Positions 52,621 through 61,549 of a stretch of 64,000 nucleotides of DNA are shown here, piece by piece. The stretch's first letter is position 1, and every line of letters begins with the position of its first letter. The notes below the pieces were generated by a model that was not told the DNA's origin, made no database searches, and saw only the letters and a program-made list of their open reading frames with translations. The DNA lies in assembly GCF_017355915.2 (NCBI RefSeq), contig NZ_JAFEUV020000002.1, positions 659,662 to 723,661 of the forward strand. The letters run 5' to 3'. The position numbers were made by a program, and so were the translations under genes. The stretch comes from Telluribacter roseus. GTDB taxonomy: Bacteria > Bacteroidota > Bacteroidia > Cytophagales > Spirosomataceae.

Positions 52621-55014
52621 ATGATCAAGAATTACTTAAAAATCGCCTTTCGGAACCTGAAGCGACACAAGGCCTACGCCATCATCAACGTAGCGGGCCT
52701 GGCTATGGGTATTACCTGTGCCATCCTGATCTTTACGCTGGTCAGGTACCACCTGAGCTACGATACCTTTCATGCCCAGAGCGACCGGATCTACCGGGTT
52801 ATTTCGGAGTTTCATAGCGAAGAGATCAGCTACTCCAGCGGCGTACCGCAGCCCCTGGGCAAGGCCTTCCGCAATGACTACACCTTTGCCGAGAAAGTAG
52901 CCCGCGTCGCTGTCTACCAGAATCAGCTGCTGTCGCTGCCGCAGTCACGCGACAATAAGAAGTTTCAGGAAGAGCAGGGGGTAGCGTACGCCGAACCTGA
53001 GTTTCTCGATGTCATGAGCTTCCCCCTGGTGCAGGGAGATAAGAAAACTGCTCTTGCCGAACCCAATACAGCGGTAGTTACCCAAAAAATAGCCAATAAG
53101 TACTTTGGCAATGAGAATCCCATCGGCCAGACCATCCGTCTGGACAACCGCTTCGACTTCAAGGTAACGGGCGTACTGCAGGACCTGCCCGCTACGACGG
53201 ACCGCCGCCAGGAGATATACCTTTCGTACGCCAATCTGAAAGACCAGAACGCCTGGCTGGCCGGTGATGAAAGCTGGGGCGGTGTATTCAGCGGGTTGAA
53301 CTGCTTTGTGCTCCTGAAGCCGGGTGTCACCCAGGCTATGGTGGAGAAGGCACTGCCGTCGATGTCCAGGAAGTACTACGATGCCGAGGGCGCCAAGGTG
53401 TTCCGGTTTAAGCTGCAGCCCATTGCCGATATGCACTTCAACCCCGACCTGGACGGCTACGTAGAGAAGAAAAACCTGTGGGCTCTGTCGCTGGTAGGAC
53501 TGTTCCTGATTATTACGGCCTGCGTTAATTTTATCAATCTGGCTACGGCTCAGGCACTCACCCGGGCCAAAGAGATTGGGGTGCGTAAGGTACTGGGTAG
53601 CCTGCGGGCGCAGCTATTCTGGCAATTTATCTCCGAAACGGCTCTGATCACCGCTTTTGCGACCGGTATTGCTTTCGGACTGGCGCATCTGGCGTTGCCC
53701 TTTGCCAACCAGCTCTTCGAATCCCAGATGACCATCAACCTCCTTCAGGACTACTACCTGCTGGGCTTTCTGGTGGTACTGCTGGTGATGGTGGTATTCT
53801 TCTCGGGCTCGTATCCGGGGCTGATTCTGGCCGGCTTCCAGCCGATGCAGGCGCTGAAAGGCAAGCTGGCTCAGAAACACGTGGGAGGCTTCACGCTGCG
53901 CCGCGGACTGGTGATCACGCAGTTTGCCATCTCACAGATCCTGATCATTGGGACCATTGTCATAGCCGACCAGATGCGGTACTCGCAGGAGTCGGATCTG
54001 GGCTTCAATAAGGATGCGGTAGTGATGCTGCCCGTACCGGTACGGGATCAGGCCAAGCTGAGTACGCTGCGCAGTCGGGTGGAGCAGGTAGCAGGCGTGA
54101 ACGAAAGTGCCTTTTGCTTCCAGGCACCCGCAGCGGGTGCCAACCTGAATACCGGCCTGCGCTACGATACCCGTACCGAAGACGAAGTGTTTTCAATCAA
54201 CATGAAAGTAGCCGATAGCAAGTACCTGTCCACCTTTGATCTGCAACTCGTAGCGGGCCGTAATATAGTGCCATCAGATACCGTGCGTGAGTTTGTGGTG
54301 AACGAAACACTCGTAAAGAAACTGGGGGTGAAGTCGCCGGAGGAGGTGATCGGCAAGCAGCTCAGCGTCAACGGTGGTACCATGACGGCTCCGATCGTAG
54401 GGGTAGTGAAGGACTTTTATAACTACTCCTTCCGTACCGACATCAGCCCCGTATGCATCATGTCCGATATCAGCCGGTATCAGAACTATGCTGTGAAGGT
54501 GAACACCAGTAACCTGCAGCCTACCCTGGCGGCCATCGAAAAGGTATGGAGCGAGACGTTCCCGGAGTATGTCTATCAGCACGAGTTTCTGGATGAGCGC
54601 ATTGCCGAGTTCTATGCTATTGACTCCATCATGCTCCAGCTGATCCAGTTCTTCGCCGGAGTAGCCATCTTTATCGGTTGTCTGGGCTTGTACGGTTTGA
54701 TTTCGTTCATGGCGGTACAGAAGACCAAGGAGATCGGGGTACGCAAAGTACTGGGTGCCAGTGTGGAGAATATTCTGTGGCTATTCGGAAAAGAGTTTGC
54801 ACGGCTGGTCATCATCGCCTTTGTGCTGGCGGCTCCGATGGCCTGGTGGGTCATGAACAAGTGGCTCTCGGAGTTCAAGTACAAGATTGAAGTAGGCGTT
54901 GGCATATTTGCTCTGGCTATTGCGGCTACGCTCCTTATTGCCGCGCTTACGGTAGGGTACCGTTCACTACGCGCCGCCCTGATGAACCCCGTACGCTCGC
55001 TCAGGAGTGAGTAA
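52621..55014 (+). CDS. FtsX/MacB-type ABC permease, paralogue 13
   Basis: The 797-residue permease has coupling motifs AKEIGVRKVLGSL near residue 317 (EIG, not EVG, in the central copy) and VQKTKEIGVRKVLGAS near 700. ATG 52621 gives the standard MIKNYLKIAFRNLKRHKAYA start; the frame stays open upstream to 52528 but only through spacer repeat. It is the sister of paralogue 12 and its tandem neighbour, separated by a spacer of the purine/pyrimidine type, so a recent local duplication is likely. Confidence 0.93.
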   Translation: MIKNYLKIAFRNLKRHKAYAIINVAGLAMGITCAILIFTLVRYHLSYDTFHAQSDRIYRVISEFHSEEISYSSGVPQPLGKAFRNDYTFAEKVARVAVYQNQLLSLPQSRDNKKFQEEQGVAYAEPEFLDVMSFPLVQGDKKTALAEPNTAVVTQKIANKYFGNENPIGQTIRLDNRFDFKVTGVLQDLPATTDRRQEIYLSYANLKDQNAWLAGDESWGGVFSGLNCFVLLKPGVTQAMVEKALPSMSRKYYDAEGAKVFRFKLQPIADMHFNPDLDGYVEKKNLWALSLVGLFLIITACVNFINLATAQALTRAKEIGVRKVLGSLRAQLFWQFISETALITAFATGIAFGLAHLALPFANQLFESQMTINLLQDYYLLGFLVVLLVMVVFFSGSYPGLILAGFQPMQALKGKLAQKHVGGFTLRRGLVITQFAISQILIIGTIVIADQMRYSQESDLGFNKDAVVMLPVPVRDQAKLSTLRSRVEQVAGVNESAFCFQAPAAGANLNTGLRYDTRTEDEVFSINMKVADSKYLSTFDLQLVAGRNIVPSDTVREFVVNETLVKKLGVKSPEEVIGKQLSVNGGTMTAPIVGVVKDFYNYSFRTDISPVCIMSDISRYQNYAVKVNTSNLQPTLAAIEKVWSETFPEYVYQHEFLDERIAEFYAIDSIMLQLIQFFAGVAIFIGCLGLYGLISFMAVQKTKEIGVRKVLGASVENILWLFGKEFARLVIIAFVLAAPMAWWVMNKWLSEFKYKIEVGVGIFALAIAATLLIAALTVGYRSLRAALMNPVRSLRSE

Positions 55015-55105
55015 AGGAGGAAAGGTAATAAGGGAGGAAAGTGCCGAACGTGTTTTTCTTTTCTCCCTTCCTGCTTTCCTCCCTTCATACCTTTTATTCT
55101 TATCA
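55015..55105. repeat. Purine/pyrimidine spacer, GTGCCGAACGT version
   Basis: GGAGGAAAGGTAATAAGGGAGG, then AAAGTGCCGAACGTG, then TCTCCCTTCCTGC and TTTCCTCCCTTCATACCTTTTATTC. Block order is the same as at 52503. Confidence 0.6.
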
Positions 55106-55114
55106 ACAAAGCTC

Positions 55115-57559
55115 ATGCTCCAGAACTACCTCAAAATCGCCTGGCGGAACCTGTTGAAAAACAAGGTGAACACCGCTATCAATATCATCGGATTATCCAT
55201 CGGCATGGTCTGCTGCATCCTGATTGTGATGTATGTGTCTGATGAATTGAGCTATGACCGTTACTGGCCCCAAGGGGAGCGCATCTACCGGATGGCACTG
55301 GAGCGCAAGTACCCCGACCGCGTCACGAAGTACGCCATTATTCCTGCATCGTACGCGCAGGATGTCAAGCGCGAGCTTCCGGAGGTAGAGGAGGTAGTAC
55401 GTATGGTACCCTTCGGCGGGGACGGGGTAGGTACCCTCATGAAGTACCAGGGGCAGGTGCTGGAAGAGAAGAATGTATTGGCGGCTGATTCTACCTTTTT
55501 TAACGTATTCAAGGTGCCACTGCTGCAGGGACAAGCGGCTCAGGTCCTGAGTCGGCCCAATACCGTAGTACTCAGCAGAAGTACCGCCGAGCGTCTTTTT
55601 GGAAAAGTGGATCCGGTGGGCAAAACCCTGGAAATAGTAGACGGCCCCCAACTGGAGGTAACGGGAGTAGCCGAAGATCTGCCCGACAATGTTCACTTTG
55701 ACTTCGACTTTGTGATAAGCCTGAAAGGCTTTCCCTTTGCGGAGCAGGAAAACCACACCAGCTTTTCGGTACTTACGTACCTGTTGCTGAAGCCTAATAC
55801 TGACGCTCAGGTAGTAGAAAGCAAGCTGCCGGCGCTGGTGGAGAAGTACGCCGCCGGTGAGGTACAGCGTAGTTTTGGGGTATCGTACCAGGAGTACGTC
55901 AGGGCAGGCAACGGCTACTACTACTTCCTGCAGCCCGTACGGAATATTCACCTGGATTCCAACCTGGAAGCCGAGCTGAAACCCAACGGCAATCGTACGC
56001 TGGTGTACATCTTCTCGGTGATTGCCGTATTTGTACTGCTGATCGCCTGTATCAATTTCATGAATCTGGCTACGGCGCGTTCGTCGGAGCGGGCGCGTGA
56101 GGTAGGTATCCGCAAAGCCCTGGGCTCCAACAAGAGCCAGCTGGCTACGCAGTTCCTGACCGAGTCGGTGCTGCTGAGCTTTTTCAGTTTCCTGCTGTCG
56201 CTTTTGCTGGTAGGTATACTACTGCCTTTCTTCAACAATCTGGCGGGTAAGCAGCTCTCAACCCTGTTTCTGCTACGGTGGGATACCGCGCCCTTCATGC
56301 TGTTGCTGGCCCTGCTGATCGGCCTGGTGGCAGGCAGCTATCCGGCGGGGGTACTTTCGTCGTTTGAACCCATCAAAGTACTTAAGGGAAGATTCATGTC
56401 GACCCGGCAGGGGCATCTGCTCCGCAACGGACTGGTGGTGTTTCAGTTTTCAATATCTATTATCCTGATCATTTGTACGCTGGTCGTACTGACGCAGCTA
56501 CGCTATATCCAGAACAAAGAGCTGGGCTTCACCAAAGAAGCCGTGGTTAATCTGCAGGGAGCGGGCTCTCTGGGACCTAAGACGGAGGCTTTTAAGCAGG
56601 AGTTGGGGCGGATAGCGGGTGTGCAGGCCGTAGGAGGTACCAACGCTACCCCCGGTACTCAGGGGGGATTCTTCGGTATTATTTTCCGGAAAGAGGCCGA
56701 AACTGAAACTGTGACGGGTAGGGGTACTGTAGTGGACGATAACTACCTGCAGGCTATGAATATAAAGCTGGTAGCCGGGCGCGGTTTCTCTAAGTCTTTC
56801 AATGATTCTTTATCAGTCCTCATTAACGAGGAGGCGGTTAGGGAACTGGGCCTGACCGATCCCGTTGGCAAAAAGCTGATTAGTCCGGGGAATTTTGGTC
56901 AGGCCAATGGTGCCGATGTGACGTATACTATCGTGGGAGTCATCAAGAACTTCCACTACCAGTCACTGCACCAGCGCATAGCACCGCTGTTTGTGCTCAA
57001 CGATCGCTGGTTTAACCGCAGCAACAGTCAGATCGTTATGCGTATTCAGGCTGATGATCCGCAGGCCATCGTGGCCCAGGCCGGCAAGGTCTGGAAGAAG
57101 TACCTGCCCGAGCAACCCTTCCACTACTCCTTCCTGGATTCGGACTGGGGTGCCCTGTACCGGGCCGAGCAGGTATCGCAGCGTATATTTAGCCTGTTTT
57201 CGTTCCTGGCTATTCTGATTGCCTGCATGGGGCTGCTGGGACTGGCGATCTATATCATACAGCAGCGAACCAAAGAGATCGGTATCCGGAAGGTATTGGG
57301 CGCGTCAGTAGCCAGTATCGTAGCTATGCTCTCTCAGGACTTTATGAAGCTGGTACTACTAGCTCTGGTCATTGCGGCACCCGTGGCGTGGTACGCTATG
57401 GATCGCTGGCTGCAGGACTTCGCCTACCGCATCGATATACCCTGGTGGGCCTTTGTACTGGCAGGTGTACTGGCCGTGCTCATAGCCTTTCTGACGGTAA
57501 GCTACCAGTCCATTAGAGCCGCCCTCATGAATCCGGTGCGCTCGCTAAGGAGCGAGTAA
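55115..57559 (+). CDS. FtsX/MacB-type ABC permease, paralogue 14
   Basis: The 814-residue permease has coupling motifs AREVGIRKALGSN near residue 328 and QQRTKEIGIRKVLGAS near 716. By eye it belongs with paralogues 3, 6 and 15 (NIHLDSNLEAELKPNGNR, YIFSVIAVFVLLIACINFMNL). ATG 55115 gives MLQNYLKIAWRNLLKNK; the open frame further upstream (to 55007) overlaps the previous gene end and is spacer. The C-terminal block has CMGLLGLAIYI where most have CLGLFGLAAF. Confidence 0.93.
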   Translation: MLQNYLKIAWRNLLKNKVNTAINIIGLSIGMVCCILIVMYVSDELSYDRYWPQGERIYRMALERKYPDRVTKYAIIPASYAQDVKRELPEVEEVVRMVPFGGDGVGTLMKYQGQVLEEKNVLAADSTFFNVFKVPLLQGQAAQVLSRPNTVVLSRSTAERLFGKVDPVGKTLEIVDGPQLEVTGVAEDLPDNVHFDFDFVISLKGFPFAEQENHTSFSVLTYLLLKPNTDAQVVESKLPALVEKYAAGEVQRSFGVSYQEYVRAGNGYYYFLQPVRNIHLDSNLEAELKPNGNRTLVYIFSVIAVFVLLIACINFMNLATARSSERAREVGIRKALGSNKSQLATQFLTESVLLSFFSFLLSLLLVGILLPFFNNLAGKQLSTLFLLRWDTAPFMLLLALLIGLVAGSYPAGVLSSFEPIKVLKGRFMSTRQGHLLRNGLVVFQFSISIILIICTLVVLTQLRYIQNKELGFTKEAVVNLQGAGSLGPKTEAFKQELGRIAGVQAVGGTNATPGTQGGFFGIIFRKEAETETVTGRGTVVDDNYLQAMNIKLVAGRGFSKSFNDSLSVLINEEAVRELGLTDPVGKKLISPGNFGQANGADVTYTIVGVIKNFHYQSLHQRIAPLFVLNDRWFNRSNSQIVMRIQADDPQAIVAQAGKVWKKYLPEQPFHYSFLDSDWGALYRAEQVSQRIFSLFSFLAILIACMGLLGLAIYIIQQRTKEIGIRKVLGASVASIVAMLSQDFMKLVLLALVIAAPVAWYAMDRWLQDFAYRIDIPWWAFVLAGVLAVLIAFLTVSYQSIRAALMNPVRSLRSE

Positions 57560-57691
57560 TGAAGAATGTATAATTAAAAATGTATAATTGCTACTATGTG
57601 TAGGTACCTGCTTTAGCGACGAACTCCTTGTAGCGCACGTTCAACAAAGAGCTAATAGCTAACACCTAACAGCTAACCACCTAACCTAGCC

Positions 57692-60136
57692 ATGATCCAA
57701 AACTATATCAAAATAGCCTGGCGGAACCTGATCCGCAACCGTGCCTTCACCGCCATCAATATCGTGGGGCTGGCCCTGGGACTGGCGACCTGCCTGCTGA
57801 TCGGCTTGTTTGTGTTTAACGAATTGAGCTATGACCGCTACCACGAGAAAGCCGATCGTATCGTACGGGTGGTATTCAGAGGTACCATGAACGGAGAAAA
57901 AATGCGGGAAGCCAACGTGATGGCACTCGTGGCCCAAGTCCTGCGCAACGACTACCCGGAGGTACTGGACGCTACCCGCCTCAGAACCGGCGGGGTACCA
58001 CGCATTACCTACGGCGACCGGACTTTCAAGGAAGAAGCCTTTGCCTTTGTGGACTCTAACTTCTTTCAGGTATTTACGCTGCCTCTGCTCAAAGGGGATG
58101 CCCGTACGGCGCTGGTACAGCCCAATACTGTAGTCATATCGGAGAAGGTAGCTCGCAAGTACTTCGGCGATGCTGACCCCATCGGCAAGGTACTAACCAT
58201 CAAAGATTCCCAGGCCTCCTATACCGTTACCGGCGTTTTTGACAAGGTACCGGCCAACTCACACTTTCACATGGACCTGTTTGCCTCCATGGCAAGCGTG
58301 CCGGAGTCCCGCCAGCCCAACTGGCTTGTGTCGGGATACTTCACCTATCTGGTACTGCCCGAGGGCTATAACTACCGCCAGCTCGAAGCCAAGCTGACGC
58401 GTGTGGTGGAAACACACATGGGACCGGCCCTGGAGAAGCTGATCGGGATTGGCCTGACGGAGTTCCGTAAGAAGGGCAATGACATTGGCCTGTATCTCCA
58501 GCCCCTGACCGACATCCACCTCCGCTCCGACTTCAAAGCCGAAACCGAAATAGAACCCGGCGGTGATATCCGGTACGTATACCTGTTTGCGGCTATTGCG
58601 TTGTTTATGTTGCTGCTGGCCTGTATCAACTTCATGAATCTCTCCACGGCCGGTGCCTCCAGGCGGGCCAAGGAAGTAGGTATCCGTAAAGTAATGGGCT
58701 CCGAGAAGAGCCGGCTGATAGGTCAGTTTCTGGTGGAGTCTATTCTGCTCACGGGGCTGTCACTCGTGCTGGCGATTGCAATCGTATACCTGGCTCTGCC
58801 TTTCTTCAATGATCTGTCGGGCAAGGAACTGGATCTTGACCTGCTGCGTACCCCCTGGACCCTGGTGGGGCTGGTCTTGTTCGGCCTGCTGGTGGGGGCG
58901 CTGGCGGGGAGCTATCCGGCCTTTTTCCTCTCGTCGTACAAACCCATTTCTATTCTTAAAGGAGGTACTACCGGCCGTGTAGTAAGTCGCGGTAGCATCG
59001 GTTTGCGGAGTAGCCTGGTGGTCTTTCAGTTTTTTGTTTCCATTACCCTCATCATCGGTACTACGGTAGTATACCGGCAGCTCCGCTACATCCAGAATAT
59101 AAAGCTGGGCTACGACAAGGAGCAGGTACTGGTAATCAACGAAACCTGGACGCTGGGCCGTAACGAAGAGGTACTACGCCGCCAGCTTCTGCAGGATACC
59201 CGGGTCACCAGCGCCAGTATTTCGGGCTTTTTGCCGGCCGGGTCGCCTAATAACGGCATCCTGTCGCTGTACCCGGATGGTAACGATGCGCAGCTCTTCC
59301 GGATGGGCTACTTTGGGGTAGATTACAACTACATCCCGACTCTGGGCATAAAGCTGGTGGCTGGCCGTAACTTCTCACCGGAGTTTCTGACTGATTCGTC
59401 GGCAGTGATCATCAACGAAGCGGCGGTAAGGACGTTTGGCTGGCACAAAGGGGCCCTAGGCAAGACCCTGACGAATCCGGGCGTACTGCTCAGTTCGGGT
59501 CAGAACAAGGTATACCGGGTAGTTGGGGTAGTGAAAGATTTCCATTACCGTTCGCTGCACGAGGAAATAGCCCCTATGGTGATGGCACTGGGTGACAACT
59601 CTGGCTCAATTATCGTCAAAGCCAGGACGCAGGATATGGCCGATCTGCTGGCTTCGATCAAAGAGAAGTGGGAGGGATTCGGAACCGGCGAACCCTTTCG
59701 ATATTCGTTCCTGGACGAAAGTTACCAGGCTACCTACCAGGCTGAGCTCAGAACCGGCCGCATCCTAGCCCTTTTTGCCGGACTGACGATCTTCGTAGCC
59801 TGTCTGGGGCTGTTCGGGCTGGTGAAGTTCGCAACCGAGCAGCGTGTCAAGGAGATTGGCGTTCGCAAGGTATTGGGCGCCAGTGTGGCCAGTATCGTGA
59901 CCCTGCTTTCCCTGGATTTCCTTAAGCTGGTAGTAATCGCCATTGTCATTGCAACGCCCGTGGCCTGGTACGCCATGGACCTCTGGCTGCAGGACTTCGC
60001 CTACAAGATCACTATGAGCTGGTGGATGGTGGTGGTAGCGGTCGTAGTGACAGTAGCCATTGCACTACTGACTATCAGCTTCCAAAGCATCAGGGCCGCC
60101 CTGGTCAATCCGGTGAAGAGCCTGAAGAGCGAATGA
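57692..60136 (+). CDS. FtsX/MacB-type ABC permease, paralogue 15
   Basis: The 814-residue permease is the last of the second array. Coupling motifs are AKEVGIRKVMGSE near residue 327 and EQRVKEIGVRKVLGAS near 716, the only copy with Val in place of the Thr of QRTKE. It has the DIHLRSDFKAETEIEPGGDIR segment of the 3/6/14 subgroup and the tail ALVNPVKSLKSE. A MITE-like element lies 45 bp downstream, the same arrangement as after paralogue 5. Confidence 0.93.
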   Translation: MIQNYIKIAWRNLIRNRAFTAINIVGLALGLATCLLIGLFVFNELSYDRYHEKADRIVRVVFRGTMNGEKMREANVMALVAQVLRNDYPEVLDATRLRTGGVPRITYGDRTFKEEAFAFVDSNFFQVFTLPLLKGDARTALVQPNTVVISEKVARKYFGDADPIGKVLTIKDSQASYTVTGVFDKVPANSHFHMDLFASMASVPESRQPNWLVSGYFTYLVLPEGYNYRQLEAKLTRVVETHMGPALEKLIGIGLTEFRKKGNDIGLYLQPLTDIHLRSDFKAETEIEPGGDIRYVYLFAAIALFMLLLACINFMNLSTAGASRRAKEVGIRKVMGSEKSRLIGQFLVESILLTGLSLVLAIAIVYLALPFFNDLSGKELDLDLLRTPWTLVGLVLFGLLVGALAGSYPAFFLSSYKPISILKGGTTGRVVSRGSIGLRSSLVVFQFFVSITLIIGTTVVYRQLRYIQNIKLGYDKEQVLVINETWTLGRNEEVLRRQLLQDTRVTSASISGFLPAGSPNNGILSLYPDGNDAQLFRMGYFGVDYNYIPTLGIKLVAGRNFSPEFLTDSSAVIINEAAVRTFGWHKGALGKTLTNPGVLLSSGQNKVYRVVGVVKDFHYRSLHEEIAPMVMALGDNSGSIIVKARTQDMADLLASIKEKWEGFGTGEPFRYSFLDESYQATYQAELRTGRILALFAGLTIFVACLGLFGLVKFATEQRVKEIGVRKVLGASVASIVTLLSLDFLKLVVIAIVIATPVAWYAMDLWLQDFAYKITMSWWMVVVAVVVTVAIALLTISFQSIRAALVNPVKSLKSE

Positions 60137-60180
60137 TTATTAATGTATAATTAAAAATGGATAATGAATAACGCATTAGT

Positions 60181-60434
60181 AGTGTACGAAGGAATTTCCA
60201 TTCAGCCCCGGAGGCGGACGGCCGCTGCCGGGCGGTACTTTAGGAGAAATAGCATCAAATGTGTACAAAGAGCTCCGTAGGAGCGGCCACCGTGGCAGCG
60301 GCACATATGAGGCTGGTATCGCCCCTACCGGGGCTCAAATCCCTCCAACTCGCTAATCTGCTACTAAGGTTTGGCCCCTCTGGGGCTGCATTTAAGGCGC
60401 CTTTTTATACACTATTATTCCTTCGTACACTTCT
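60181..60434. mobile_element. MITE-like non-coding element, copy 2 (inverted)
   Basis: It is bounded by AGTGTACGAAGGA (60181-60193) and TTCGTACACTTCT (60422-60434). The interior reads as the reverse complement of copy 1 at 21495-21740 with moderate divergence: GAGCTCCGTAGGAG, CCCTACCGGGGCTCAAAT, TCGCTAATCTGCTACTAAG. No gene is carried; a 74-codon ORF through it is a chance frame. Confidence 0.75.
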
Positions 60435-60573
60435 AATGTATAATGGGAAGGAAGACAGCAAGCTTACAGCCTATTGCATATAGCTTACAGCTTTTTTCAG
60501 ACCCATGCAACCTTTGCCCTGTATCCACCATCTGTTGAGTAAATCACATCAGATACTTAAAACTCGTAACGCC

Positions 60574-61374
60574 ATGAAAACCACATTTTCCTACTTCTTT
60601 TCGCTTGCGCTGGTAGCCCTGCTGGCCGTGTCGGCCACGGCCCAGTCTACGCTTTCGGCCAAAGAAATCATTCAGAACATTGACCGGAAGTTCGCGGTCG
60701 AGGTTAACAACAAAACCATCGAAGGGGACCTGGACCTGACGGAGCTGTCGAATAAGGAGCTGAAAAAACGCGGAAACATGGATACCCGCGAGTACAAGAG
60801 CCGCGTGGAGGTACCTATCACTTTTCGTAACTGTACCTTCAGGGGTGATGTAGTGGCCTACAAGGTGGTAGGCAAAGACGGAAAAAGACGCGGCCTGCTG
60901 GGAAGTGTCATGAACAACGATGGCGATGACCAGACACTCTACACGGCTGACTTCAAGGAAGCCGTTGTATTTGAGAACTGTACCTTTGAGGGACTGGCCG
61001 AATTTAAGTACTCTGACTTTGCCGAAAAGGTATCCTTTGCGGACAGTAAGTTCCGGCACCAGGCCAACTTCAAGTATGCTAAGTTTAACGAAGGTGCCCG
61101 ATTTGCCAATGTGGATTTTACGGATTCGGCCAACTTCAAGTATGCCAAGTTCAGCGATGAGGCTAATTTTGCCAATACCCGTATCAGCCAGGTAGCTGAC
61201 TTCAAGTACGCCAATTTTCAGGATGGCGTTACCTTTAAGGGTACCCACTTCCAGGGCTACGCCGACTTCAAGTACACCGACTTCAAGCGCGAGGGCGACC
61301 TGAGCCAGGTAACATTCAGCCGGGGCAGTGACTTCAAATACGCCAAAGGCAGCCGTTATATATCTACCAATTGA
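60574..61374 (+). CDS. Exported repeat protein with 22-residue FKY repeats (pentapeptide-repeat-like)
   Basis: The 266-residue protein has a signal peptide (LALVALLAVSATAQ) and then pentapeptide-like (A/x)(N/D/x)F repeats. From residue ~144 FKY(A/S/T) recurs every 22 residues exactly six times, with further Phe at fixed places within each unit. A right-handed beta-helix with a Phe-Lys-Tyr ladder on one face is the natural model. ATG 60574 starts the signal peptide; the upstream frame to 60505 is leader. It lies between the second permease array and the ATPase gene. Confidence 0.82.
   Translation: MKTTFSYFFSLALVALLAVSATAQSTLSAKEIIQNIDRKFAVEVNNKTIEGDLDLTELSNKELKKRGNMDTREYKSRVEVPITFRNCTFRGDVVAYKVVGKDGKRRGLLGSVMNNDGDDQTLYTADFKEAVVFENCTFEGLAEFKYSDFAEKVSFADSKFRHQANFKYAKFNEGARFANVDFTDSANFKYAKFSDEANFANTRISQVADFKYANFQDGVTFKGTHFQGYADFKYTDFKREGDLSQVTFSRGSDFKYAKGSRYISTN
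61003..61368 (+). repeat. 66-bp in-frame repeats (FKY units)
   Basis: FKY codons begin at 61003, 61069, 61135 and every 66 bp after that, ending with an incomplete unit near the stop. The usual pentapeptide helix turn is 20 residues, so 22 is unusual. Confidence 0.8.
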
Positions 61375-61410
61375 TAGGCGATTCCATTGTAAATACTCCT
61401 GATATTTGTG

Positions 61411-61515
61411 CCGTCCGAATTCGTACAAAAGTGTGCGATTTCGGACGGTTTTTTGTGTCTAAATAGGCATAAATGGCTGTATATCAGCAAAGGCAAGTTC
61501 TGGTATGCAATTTGA
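61411..61515 (+). promoter_or_regulatory. Composite palindrome/sigma-54-like element, copy E
   Basis: The palindrome variant GTGTGCGATTTCGGACGG (61431-61448, centre 61439.5) is followed by GTATATCAG ending at 61487, 47.5 nt from the centre. After 13 nt (14 in other copies) comes TGGTATGCAATTTGA at 61501-61515. CCGTCCGAA (61411-61419) is also an inverted partner of TTCGGACGG. It lies 35 bp before the ABC ATPase gene. Confidence 0.6.
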
Positions 61516-61549
61516 AAATAATCAACTATAACCCCCAATACAGACCCTG

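Noticed and set aside
60259..60483. A 74-codon ORF through the MITE-like element
   Set aside because: It crosses the terminal inverted repeat and has no counterpart in the inverted copy at 21495.
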